64,000 nt of DNA from Strongyloides papillosus. Its lineage: Eukaryota > Nematoda > Chromadorea > Rhabditida > Strongyloididae. The DNA is taken from contig SRSI01000050.1 of the NCBI GenBank assembly GCA_005656395.1, forward strand, positions 1,488,001 to 1,552,000, in the 5' to 3' direction. The translations under genes and the position numbers were made by a program. Below the pieces are notes generated by a model. The model searched no databases. It saw only the letters and a program-made list of their open reading frames with translations, and was not told the DNA's origin. Positions 33,588-45,500 of this stretch are shown here, piece after piece; position 1 is the first letter of the stretch, and each line of letters begins with the position of its first letter.

Positions 33588-34405
33588 TTAAAACAATTTT
33601 CCGAGAATTATTCCTATTATGAAGGTAAGTAAGCAGAATAATGCTACTTGGGCACTTGGTAATCCTTCACATGTAGTCATGGCTCCTGTTTGTGATGTCA
33701 TAAGACGTTCCTACAAAAGAATAATAAACTACTAAAGAATCCTTATCGAGAACATACCTTAAGTTGAGCAATCTGTTCCAATAACCCTTTATTTTCCTTC
33801 TCCATTTTATGAATGATATTTTGAAGTTCAGCAGACTCGGAGTTAACATTTCCATCAACCATCGCCTGCCCATCACCTGGATTATCATTATGTTTAATAG
33901 AATTCTGAGTAGATGTTTGTGAGTTGTTAGATTGAAAGATTCTACTGGCTAACTCTGACTTTTCGGAGGGTGTAAATTTAACCTTTAATTTAGAATCCAT
34001 AATATTTTCTTGTGGTGTGTTCTTCCAAAAAAGAGATAGATTTTCATTCTCAGAGGCAAAAGCAGATTGGATCATGAATTTGTGTTTCGCTCTCTCCTGC
34101 TCCAAATTTGAGGTATTCTCCATCGGTTGTAACATTACTGCAACCTCTCTACTTGTGTTGGGTGGTATTAAACCAGAGTTTGGTCGGACACAATAATAAT
34201 TAGGAGCAGTTGTCTTGACTTTGAAAGCAATATAATTCTCCGATGGATTGAAAAGTGTGAGATATGAAGTTGATACTTCAGTAAAAGGTCCTGGAAAGGG
34301 GTTTTAATTGATTAAGGTTTGGAATGTGAAGAGATATAAGAATTTACCTGCAAAAACTAATTCACTTTTTGGTGTCAGTTCTAAAATTTGTTGCAATCTT
34401 GCCAT
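33588..34405 (-). CDS. vpr-1: VAMP-associated protein (VAP/VPR-1), MSP domain
   Basis: Three exons on the minus strand (34348-34405, 33758-34290, 33588-33710) with 57- and 47-base introns encode 237 residues. The N-terminal MSP domain begins LELTPKSELVFAGPF and includes ...[31 protein letters not shown], the classic VAP signature. The basic groove of this domain binds FFAT motifs on lipid-transfer proteins. A coiled-coil stretch follows (MEKENKGLLEQIAQLK), then a C-terminal membrane anchor (VALFCLLTFIIGIILGKLF). The product tethers ER to other organelles; in C. elegans its MSP domain is also released as a signal. Length is normal for the family. Confidence 0.88.
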
Positions 34406-35780
34406 TTTCGATATCTGTAAATAAAACTAATAAAATTAATTTATTTTTAATTATAAAAAGAGAGATGTCAAGAGATTACAACGAGTATATGTATGTAATA
34501 CCGTATAAACAACACAATATAATAAAAGACGAACCAAATAAAATGATAAATGTGTAAAATTCGGAAGTATAATTAAGACGATTGAGATAATACCACTTAA
34601 ATTAATCTTAAAAATCTATATTTCTCTCTCTCTGAAGATACTTAGCAACGTAAAACCAAAAATATCGATTCTGGTGCCATGAAAAAGGCTACAAATACAC
34701 TTGCAAAGTAATCTATCCAACATACAACCTGAATGCATAATTTAAAAAATGCAGCATTAACCTTAAAATGCATTTTTTTCAATGTAAATTTCTAGTTGAA
34801 ATAAGAATAATAAAATAACGCATACAAATAGAGAGTTATGAAACTACAGAAGAGAACTTGTATATATAAACACGACCCATTTAATGGATGGAGAGAGAGA
34901 TATGCTTGTTTTAGTAAAAAAGTGTCACACAAAAATCTAGAGAGAATAATATCCATTACAACAAAAAAATATGAATGTGCTTTGATGATGATGATGGTAA
35001 AGAATAAGGTATCATAGAATATATTAGAGGTAAATGTACAAAAAACGAAATAGTAAGAAAAAAGTAAGAGTGTAGTTGGTTGGAGTAGGTGATTACGAGG
35101 ACAATGTAACTAATATTTACAGTTAATTTTTAAAATAAATATAATCAATACTCTTGGGTAATAAACTTTTTTTTGTCTCCTCTTTGATTTGGTATATTGG
35201 AATGTATTTTAAAATGATGACAACACATCATATAAAATCATTCGAGATAGAAATATAATTCCACCTGTATTCAAAAATCATGATAAGGAACGATAGGAAT
35301 GGTGGTTAAAAAATGCAGAACGGAAAATAGTTTTACAGTCAAAATAAGTAATCAAGAGGAAGGGAGCGTACCAAACGACAAACATTATGAGGAAGGGAAA
35401 AAAACTCATTTGAGAGACTACATAACATTTCAAAATGTGTCCATTAAAAGTACATTTACAAACATTCAATAGAAATTTGTCAGTTGGGAAAATACACAAC
35501 ACTTGTGTCAGAGGAATGTGACAGTTTGTCTAAATACTAAATTATTAAAACAAACTCTTAGCAAAGTAATTTAAATAATAATAGGAAGTCTACAAAAATA
35601 AGAAAGTACCATGAATACCACTCTTTTTAGTTGTTCCACGCCGTCAATAAATACAAACTCTTTGGAGAAATGAAATACTCTTAAGTAGAAACAAGACCAC
35701 TAATTAATAGACAGTCTTCCAAATACTTATTTAAGTAATAAATTTGTTAATATTTCTGTATGTTGTAATTTAAAAATATT
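34406..35780. other. Intergenic between divergent VAP and TRIAP1 genes; no gene seen
   Basis: 1.4 kb of AT-rich DNA between divergent starts. The frame at 35278-35502 has no support. Probably holds promoters for both neighbours. Confidence 0.4.
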
Positions 35781-36201
35781 ATGAAAAGTGGTGATCGTTT
35801 TATGACAAGTATATATAAAGAGTGTAACGAATTTAAAAAAGTAGGTAGTTTTATTCTTAAAGTTTATGTCGTTATGTAATAAATCAATTTTGTAGAAGTA
35901 CGAGCGTTGTTTTAATGAATTCTTTCCTCGTTTTGTTGACCCAAATAATAGTAGAGTAAATCATAACAATCCTTGTGAAAATTTACACAATATCTATAGA
36001 GAGTGTGTTGAATCTGTAAGTTTTGTTGTTTTTTGTCACTTGATATTTATGTACATTAAGTAGTGTTATTATATTTAAAGTATTATTTTTTTACAGAGAC
36101 TTCATAAAGATAAACCTTACGAAATAAATATTGAGGAGCTCAGAAAGGACGTTTTAAATACAGAGAGGGATAAATTGAAAGATGAACAGGAACGAGATTG
36201 A
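35781..36201 (+). CDS. TRIAP1/Mdm35-like twin CX9C protein
   Basis: Exons 35781-35840, 35896-36015 and 36097-36201, introns in phase 0, encode 94 residues. Two CX9C pairs are visible: CNEFKKKYERC and CENLHNIYREC. Together with the short length and a Lys/Glu-rich C-terminal helix they match TRIAP1 (yeast Mdm35). That protein is imported to the mitochondrial intermembrane space, is oxidised by the Mia40 system, and chaperones PRELI/Ups proteins that move phosphatidic acid to the inner membrane. The stop codon (36199-36201) lies 18 bases inside the next gene's reading frame, in another frame. The two genes thus overlap by 20 bases. Confidence 0.8.
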
Positions 36202-36772
36202 ATCTGACTTGGAGGATGACTATTGGAATGATGCATTAGATGAGACTGGTAACAAGATACCCTCACCGGAACTCCGTGAGGACAACGAGGGGGACGAAGG
36301 TAAGAAGAAGAGTAACGTGACGTCCAATAACTTTCGTTTCGTTGACCCTGAGGATGCAAAATTTGAGAAGCTTGAACTTGATCTTGGTAGATTTATTGAG
36401 GATGTCCGGCAACTTGGTGTAACAGCAAGTGATCCTGGAGAGAATGCTAATGAGATAATAAGAGCAAAACTCCGCAAGATTGCTGCTGGTCTCCAAAATA
36501 TGAACGAGGTCTCCTCACAATTCATGAATCACCAAATCCCGGTGAAAATCTTTGATTTTGTTGATGAAATGAAAAATCCTAATGTCTATTCAAAGGCCGT
36601 CTTCGAGGAGACTGATGCCAAAAATAGTGAGGTCAATGGAAAGATCGAACAGTATAAGAAGTATAAATCTAAAATCCTGGCTAAATGGGCTGAGGAGATG
36701 CCAGATGCTGCTCTTCAATACATGATAATGAGGAAAGAATCTGAAAGTGACAAAGGTCCACCCTTTTTGTGA
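36182..36772 (+). CDS. mdt-10: Mediator complex subunit 10
   Basis: A single open frame encodes 196 residues. Residues ~60-190 match MED10 (FEKLELDLGRFIEDVRQLGV, LRKIAAGLQNMNEV, IPVKIFDFVDEMKNPNVYSK, KYKSKIL). MED10 sits in the middle module of Mediator, which links transcription factors to RNA polymerase II. The ~60-residue acidic extension before it is longer than in the human protein (135 residues). The next in-frame ATG is inside the conserved domain, so the start at 36182 is required. That ATG overlaps the end of the TRIAP1 gene and is the first ATG downstream of the intron acceptor at 36096. Confidence 0.85.
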   Translation: MNRNEIESDLEDDYWNDALDETGNKIPSPELREDNEGDEGKKKSNVTSNNFRFVDPEDAKFEKLELDLGRFIEDVRQLGVTASDPGENANEIIRAKLRKIAAGLQNMNEVSSQFMNHQIPVKIFDFVDEMKNPNVYSKAVFEETDAKNSEVNGKIEQYKKYKSKILAKWAEEMPDAALQYMIMRKESESDKGPPFL

Positions 36773-39700
36773 TTGTACATATAAAACTTGTTATCCTACT
36801 TCATCTCTTGAACATTTTAAATATAGTTTTCTTCCTGTTAAACGTAGTTAAGTTCTCACTCTTAAAATATCACTTCTTTTTATTAAAATAAATGTTGTTA
36901 CATTATATTATATTAGTTTAATGGCATTACACTATTGTCAAAATTACTAAGTGTCATGGTGTTTTTAGTGTAAAAATGGCAGTAATATTGGATTTTAAAA
37001 TGAACCATAATGGTTTGAAGGTTTATTTTAAAATTTTACAATCAATTGTGTAATAAGGAATTTATTGTAATATTTTTCTAGAAATAGAAATTTTTGTGCT
37101 TTTGCCAACTATCAATTTTTGCAGTTACCCGTGCGCTAATGTTTTTGTAATATTTTGTGTAAATCACTTTATCATTAAATCTAGTAATTTCAGGGTCATC
37201 CTAGCTTTACACATTACTTGGTGGACCATCTTTTTTTTTAAAAATAGATGTTATGGTTAAAAATATTAGTAAATTTGGTCATTTTCGGAAATCAAAAGAT
37301 GTTCCCCTCTTTATAATGAAAGTTTTTTATTTTTGAATGTTAAGATAGTTGGTAAAAATTTAAATGTCATTAGTGTGTGGTGTTTATGAAAAGGTGTATT
37401 CGTTTTAATCTAATTTTTTATTTATGGAAATCTTATGTTAATCTCTAGATAACCTTCTGTTTTTTCATGGAAAAAAATGTATTTAAATAAAAACTTTATT
37501 AATTATACATCATAGAGCAATGATAATAAAAATCCTATACTCATGATAAGTTATTAAAAGAAATTTGTTATTTTAGAGAGGTAATAAAATGAAAATTACC
37601 ATGTAAGCTAAAAGAAATACCTTGTAAGTAAATTAAAAAAATAGGGAGTATTTTTGTGTTCTGTTTAACGGAAACTGAGATACCAAATAATAAATATCCG
37701 ATGATTATTTTAATTATCAATCCATCAAAGATAATGTCAATTGTCATGTATTATCATGATATTAAATATTAAACAAACTCACCTTGAAAATGTTATTAAT
37801 TCCAAAACTTTATCCTTATCTCTTTTTTTTAAATATATAAAAAGGGTAGTAAATTTTTTGTTTAATGGGTAAAAAAATATACAAATATTTTATCATTATC
37901 ACCATCTGTTATTTTGAAGTTTTATCTTTTCACGAAAAAGGGAAATTATATTGAAAAAAGTTGTTTTCTCATGGAAAACTATAGCTATTTTTAAAATAAT
38001 AAATTATCTTAGTGATTAAAAAAAGTTTAAAATAAGTATATCTATAAACAATTCATTTTATGTGTACGATACCACATGAAATACTAAAATAATAAATTTG
38101 TTTGGTTTAATATGAGTAAATAACATAAAAAATGGAATACTTTCAAATATAGTTATTTAAATATAAAATTTTAAAAAGGATAAATAATATATTTTGCATA
38201 TATTAATATGTAATATTTTGTGGTGGTATAACAAATTATTGAATTTAAATATAATTTTTTGGAGAATAAATAAGAAATTTCTCTCCTCCACTTCATTTAT
38301 ACAAGTTCAATAAAAACTTTTTTAATGGACTTTAAGGCAATTATTGTTTTGTATCCCCCATAACATATGTATTACGATTTTCAATCTAATTCCTATTATT
38401 AGCTGAGAATAAAAATTATATGCTTTATACTTTATGTTTGATAATCTTGTTAGTATGAAATATTTTCTAATTAATAACAGAAAAAGCTTATACTGTTAAT
38501 GTTTGTTTGGTACTGGAATTCGATAATACAATTTTAAATATAAAAAAAAGTATTATTAATCAAAATATAAATAATATATCTAATACTTAATTTTTGAGAT
38601 TTTTCTTGGAAAAACATTATGAGTAATAACATTTTCAGTGGGCATATAAACTTGTCAGAAGTTAAAAGTCTTTTTTAATTATTAATTAGAATAATTCTTA
38701 ATTTTTAATTTTTTAATAAATTAATGTAGTAGTAAAATGTATATTACTTTAAAGTTCAAAACATAACCAACAGTATTTATCGGAAATGGTTTAAAAATAG
38801 ATACTTTTACTTATTAAATATTAAACGTGATAGTATATTTTAATTGATAAAACTTTAAAAATTACTAATATCGTTTTATTGATAAAGGCATAAAATTGTT
38901 ACAATGTATTTTATCATTACACATATTAATAAAAGTAATTGGAGATTAGTGTAATAATTAATTGCATCATCTTCTGTACATCTTTTAATGTATTCAAATT
39001 TAAATTTTATATTTTTCTTCTATATTTATTATTTTTTTTCCAATAATCCCTATTTTATTTTAAAATTAAAGTGTATTAGAATAGTTGCAAGTTAATTAAG
39101 ATGATGACAGATAAAGGTGAAATTTAAATTATCATGAATATAAAATTTTCTGGTTCTGGACTTCAAAGTATAAAATATTGCACTTATAAGGTAATGTATT
39201 TGAATGTTCTTATGTAAATTAATTCTCGTTTCTATGACATTATTTCTTTTATCTTACTTCTAAAACTTTTGTTTCCAATTAAATTTTAAAGAAAAAATTA
39301 TGTCTTAATTATTTTTTTTTAAGAATACATCTATTTGATTTTAATTTAAAATTTATAATGTTAGGAGTTTAAAAAAATTAAAGTCTTCTTCTTGCAATTA
39401 ATGACAAAAACAAACGTTTTGTTATGGATAATTTTAAAATAAAAATATTTTAGAACAATCATAATATACTAACAAAAATGTGAAAGATCAAGGAATCAAA
39501 AGGGAAAATAATTTTAAATAGATTAAAATATAAAAATAAGAATAGAAAGTGTGACAGGCGTTCATTGAAATGTAAATAGTGTCTTTTCAAAGTTCATAAA
39601 TAAAATTAATCATCAAAATATACCATTTCATCAAAATAATCACATAATATTGTGACAAAAACTACGAAAATTTTCATTGATAGTTCATATTTTACCTTGA

Positions 39701-42216
39701 CTTTAAACAATACCTTCAATATTTCCTTGACGTTTTTTAAATTAACCCAAAAAGAACGAAATTATTGCAATTTTTTTACAACATCTATTATTAATTTATA
39801 GTAAAGCGTTCTTGCAGAAAGATCAGCAAATGCCAAAGATTTTTGATTTTGAAGGACAATGGATAATCATTTTAAAGGTTCTAGCCTTCATTTATGAAAA
39901 TTTACCTACAAAAAAATTTTCCATTTTTTCTGATAATCTAAAAAGAATTTAATTTAGTTAATTTGAAGGGTAATCACATCATATATTTATCATTTTTTTG
40001 TACTTTAAAATATAAATAAAGTATTTTTGATTTCTTTACAGTTAATACTAAAAGTGCATTTCTTTTTTTAAGTTAATAAATTACATTGACCCCTGAAGTT
40101 TTCTTCTTCCCTTCAAAATTAATGCTTAAAGGTTTTATTTATAGGAGTATGTGTAATAGTTTTGTTTTAACTTTAGTTTTTTAATGTTGATATAATAACT
40201 AAATAACAAAATAAAAATGAAAATTGAATAAAACTTTTTTCAAAGCACCATCAGTTATTTTGATTTATAATTTTTATTAATGTAAAAGAAAAATGTATCA
40301 TAAATTTTACTTTTTCTCCTGTCTCTTTGTCATCATCAGCACATCATGAGTCTAAATTGAGTCACATTTCATATTGAAAGGCTTCATTTTACCTCTCTTG
40401 ACATTAAAGATGTTAGTATGATTTTATTGTCCTTGATTGTAAAACATTAAATAACAACCTATCATTGATAGTATAAAGATGAGCTTTTGTTTGGGGTATA
40501 AAAAAAGGAGTACCAAGTCACTTAAAAACCATCAACAACATTTCATTGTGTTGAGAAAGTTAAGAAATAATTTTGAAATTCTTACATCACTTTTATGCTA
40601 ATTAATATAAATATCTCATTGCAAATGGGTTCTATTAATCATACCAATGACTGGTAAATATAAAAAAAAATTTTGTACTTTAAAAGTGGTAGATTTATCT
40701 AATGGTGATCTAACAAAAATACTTTAATGTGCCAACACTTTTTTATACCATTAATGATAAAAAAAAGTAAAACTTGCTCAAAGTTCCATAAATCATATTC
40801 TTTAGAGTGGAAGATTAATGAAAAATCTGGATAAATCTTACTTACTATATACTTAAAAATACTCCTAAAAACTAGAAATGGATATTGGGAAAAAAAGAAA
40901 GATATTGTATTAAAAAAACTTGAATAAAAAGTGAAGATTTGTGTTTTCATTATCTTTATATGCCTATAAATGATACGATCTACTTTGATTACATTTAAAA
41001 ATTTGAAAGCACAAAATACATGTATCAAAATGATTGCGCAAAAATATTTTTATAATTAAATCTTCTACTCCATCATCTTACCTTAAATATGAATACACTT
41101 TAAAAATTTTTATTTAATAATTCATGTACCTTTTATAATTTATTAAAATATTTGGAGATGTAAGAATATGAATAATGATTATACATATTAACAAAATCAA
41201 CTTTCTTGATCCTAGCGCTACAAACAGTTGATTGATTACCTATGGAGCCTTTCTCGGAAGGTAATTTAATGATAAAAAGTACCTGCTTGTACCTGTCCCG
41301 AAGGTCTTTTAATTTTACAAATAAGATTTGTTAAGAATTACTATTTTCAAGATTATAAAAAATAAACATTTCAAATTCTTCAATACAACAGAGACATAAT
41401 ATCAAAATATATTTCTGTTTTTAATCAAACTTTTTCCATTTTACTCTCATTTTTTTATCTCTAAAACATCTATTTATTCTGAAATGATGATGTTTTATAA
41501 AAGTTATCATTTTGACCATAAACTACATACTATATAAATTATACTTTAAGTGTATAATATTTGATTTATTTGAATATAAAAAGAAGGAAGAGAGAACATC
41601 TTAAAAAGGTTTCTAAAAAAGATATGACTCTTTTTGAATCTTTTTTGGATAATCAAAAAGGTAACTTTTTCAAGGTTAAATATGTATAAATGTATCTTGA
41701 TGTATAGCATAAGGAAGTTTGAATATGTGTTGTAATGCCAAAAACAGATGTTTAAAAAGTTTTACTTTTTTTTTAGAAATAAATATATTGTAACAAAAAA
41801 ATTATTTATTCACTAATATTAAGTTATTAAAATAAATCCAATTTTATATATATTGAAACTTTAGGGTTTTCATTAATATTTTCTATAATATTCATCTTTT
41901 TTTAACATTTTTTAATTAAATTGGTTCATATATATATATGTAAGATTATATACATTTGCACTTGAATCATGGATATATATTAATATCAAAATAGATGTAT
42001 GTATAAAAAATACACATATATATATATATATTTTAAGGCAATTTCTGAAGAAAGAATGGATAAAAAATAAAAAAATTAATTGAATACAATATTATATATG
42101 AATCTTGGAGATCGACGTTAGAGAGTTAATTTTGTTTTGTTGAATAAAAAGTAGTAGTTTGTTGTTATTAAGAACGGTTATATAAAAATTTTTTTGTTTG
42201 TTTGTTGTTGCTTAGG
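36773..42216. other. 5.4 kb gene desert
   Basis: Very AT-rich, no convincing frame; the 109-codon frame at 40699-41028 (minus) has low-complexity composition. A slightly G+C-richer island at about 41205-41325 contains TGATTGATTACC and two short hairpin-forming stretches. TA repeats lie at about 42016-42031. Nothing else recognised. Confidence 0.4.
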
Positions 42217-42571
42217 TTACTCAGAGTTATTTTGAGATTCTAAGTATTTTCTTCGTTTCTCTAAATAGTGATTAGATTTACGGGTCTTGAAATGTTTTAT
42301 AGGACGTGGAGCTGGCTTTGATTCAACTGGAACAATATCAATAAAGATTCCTGTTTGATGGTCAACTCGAGAAAGGTCAGTATATTGAACACCATCAACA
42401 TAATCTAAAATAAGATGTAATTAATTGTATTATTAGATAGCACCTACTTCTGTCCTTCTGATATGAATGTGGCTTAGCTGTGGCGGGTAAAATAATAGAT
42501 AAATATGATAGGAGATAAAGAAAGACTCCAATGGCAAATATAGGGTTACGTAATGAAGCGAAAGCAATCAT
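42217..42571 (-). CDS. Small secreted basic protein, unknown family
   Basis: Two exons (42448-42571, 42217-42404) on the minus strand are joined across a 43-base intron (donor GTAGGT, acceptor TTTTAG). They encode 103 residues. The alternative donor a few bases downstream would put a stop in frame. Residues 1-33 are a strong hydrophobic leader (FAIGVFLYLLSYLSIILPATA). The rest is a soluble 70-residue piece (KPHSYQKDRNYVDGVQY...) with a KR-rich stretch (LEKRRKYLESQ) near the end and no cysteines. It could be a neuropeptide-like precursor or matrix peptide. KTRK and EKRR may be cleavage sites, but no repeated peptide is seen. I do not recognise the family. It stands alone in a large gene desert. 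Confidence 0.6.
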
Positions 42572-45500
42572 ACCTACTGTTTTGTTGTTTTAACTGAAAT
42601 TAAATTATGAAAGATGAGTATTTGATTTAAATAAGTAGGTAATGTAAACGTTGATTGTAATTTCGCTTTCACACAACTCCGCCTGACTCAAATATAAAGT
42701 TAGGTAAAGTTGTCAACTATAAGAATGGGTGGCGTAAAAGGATTATGAGGTGTTTGAAAGAACAGAAACTTTTGATAAAAGTAAAAATTTGTATATTACG
42801 GTTTTACTATACTAAGGCTTTCACCTTGATGTTTGAAGCTTTATCATAAATCCTGTTTCAATGGACAGTTTCAAAATGTGTCATCCATTAATCAGCTGGA
42901 AGAGTATAAATATTGATCATGTAATTTGAAAAATTATATTTTTATTTCAAAATTCATCTTTATATAGTACTTTCTTGAGAGAGCTACAACTCTTTCTCTC
43001 TCTCTTCTCTCTTTTTCTTCTATCTTATATTACATAAAAGGGTGGTTGAGACTAGATGGAGAAAGAAACAGTTTAACTTGTTTTAAACTACTATCACTGG
43101 TGCATCAAAATGAAAAACATGAATAAAATTGAAAGTAGTTTCGAGGTGGCTACTATTTTTGACAAAATGACAATTTAAACAAATAATAGGAAAAAAATTA
43201 TTATAATAAAGAAATTAGAAACGACATCTTGTTTTGGTATTACACATATTTCATGTATATACAACAATCTCCAACTCCAGACAATTTGTATAAATTTTTT
43301 TATTGTTTGAAGTTAACTAAGATACTCTAAAAATATTCATTCCTACGGCATTTAAGTAGCTAAACTTGTTTTTAAATTCCTGTAGTTTAGTATAAAAATA
43401 CACTTTCACTTTTGAACCATCTTATATATGGGGAAGGAAGAAAGAAAGAAAAATAGTGAGAGACATACCACCATATCAAGATCAACTTTCCGTTAACAGT
43501 AGACCGTTAATTAATTACCCCTGGATAGTAAAATAATAGATAAATAATAATAATTTGATTCATTGACTATGATAATTGAATGAAGAACCTTTCATTTAAT
43601 TATTTGAGCTAAATAGATTGTAAAAAAAGAAAGTTTCTTTTCTTATATAAGTTTTTCTTTTAATAGATAATTATTTATGGAATGTAAGATGAAAGAGAAA
43701 TTTGCCCTCTGTGACATCTTTTTTTTAAAACAAATAAGTGATCTCCGTTCACGAATTTTTACAACAAAATGAAGATTCTCCTTTCTACTTTAATTTCTTG
43801 ATCTCAATTATGTATATCCTTAAGAGATTTAATGTAAAAAAAAATAGAGTAGACAAAAATTACAACGTATACTTAATTAGGAATGTAAATATAGTGAAAG
43901 GTAAAAATGTGTGATAATAGATTAACATTTTTCAACAAGTAACTAAAGATATAAGATAAATGTTCTTAAACTATGTCATCAATTTGATGATTAAAAATAA
44001 AGATGATTTCTCTTCTATTTTCATCAAATTTAATTTATTAATGAAGCAGCATTAAGATCAAAGTTTTAATAAAAATGATCCAAGGAATGAACATTTAAAG
44101 ATAACTACTATCATTATTTATAATAACCATATACAAGATATAATCAGTTGGATATCTATAAAATGGATATATACTTAATTGTACTATATCTCTTAAGCAA
44201 TTATTTATCATGTCTGGGGGTTTTAGGTGTACGTTAAAGAAGATAATTACTTATCATGCAAAATGATATGATTTCTGTAATCATCCCTCTCTCATTGAAT
44301 CTCTCCATTTTTAAATAATTTATCCGCTAAATATTACATAGATATAAATTTCTCCTTTCTTCATATCACATTGAACCAGACAGTCTTTTTATATATGATA
44401 TGTTCCAATTCCTTAAAATATTAATTATCATCATCTTTCTTAAATTAAAACAAAAGGGTATATTTGAAACATTACATATCATATATTCATATTAGATGCT
44501 CAAATATACGAAAATAGTAAATTTAAGAGAAATAACAGAAAATGTGCTATATAGTAAAATTTCAAGTATAAATATTGTTTATCAATTAAAAATATTTATC
44601 AAATTTGTTAAAATTTCGATCTTTGCGATAGGATCCTCCAACTTCAGGTAAATATTTACTGTTTTTGTCAATGGTACTTTTAAAAAACAACACTCTTTTT
44701 GAAATGTCCTTGAAAAATAAAGTTATTTTTAAGATGATGTATAATATTATTAAAAAAGAGAAAATTAAAAAGACTGCAGGTTATATTTGTTACTTGTGTA
44801 TTTAGAAATTTGTTATTTCAAAAACATTCTACTTCACAAACTTGATAAACATATTATCAATTCATATATTTATTGTTTCTTCATCTTTAAAATCATCTTA
44901 CATACTAATGTAGTTTAGATTTTTCTTTCTTAATAAACAAAATACTTTCTTTTTTAATTTTTAAATTTGTCTCTTAATATGACAGATAAAGTGTAATACC
45001 ATAAATATTAAACTTTTATTTATATTAGAGGGTTATTAATGTTTTATTAAGTAAAAAAATTTATCATCCCATAAATTGTACCTTTTGATATGGTTTAAAA
45101 TTTTATTATCACATTAAATATTGTTATTTGAAAATTAAATTAAAAACATTATATATTAAACTTGTTAATTTATAATAAAAATTTTGTTGATCATTTTTTT
45201 ACCACAGACATCCATTATTTTCTTTTTTGTAAAATAAAAATTCAATTTTAATTAAATTCTAGAAGTATATCAATCATTTTATAATATTTTTAAACTTTAT
45301 AAAATATTATATATACATGTGTATAGTGAGATCACTTTACATATTAACTATCTGATAACAAGATATAATTTGAAATTTCTACAATAATAAATTTTAAATA
45401 TTTTAATGATGATAATTAAAAAGTTTTTATTTAAATTAAAATATATTTTAAACACATCTCAATAGGTTTCTGCACTTTAATTTTAAATGAATATAAATTA

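Noticed and set aside
40699..41028. 109-codon minus-strand frame
   Set aside because: Phe/Ile/Lys-rich composition expected from AT-rich DNA; no motif, no intron structure.
36773..42216. Possible miRNA or SL RNA genes in the desert
   Set aside because: No let-7 or lin-4-like sequence and no SL RNA donor structure seen; a structural search would be needed.
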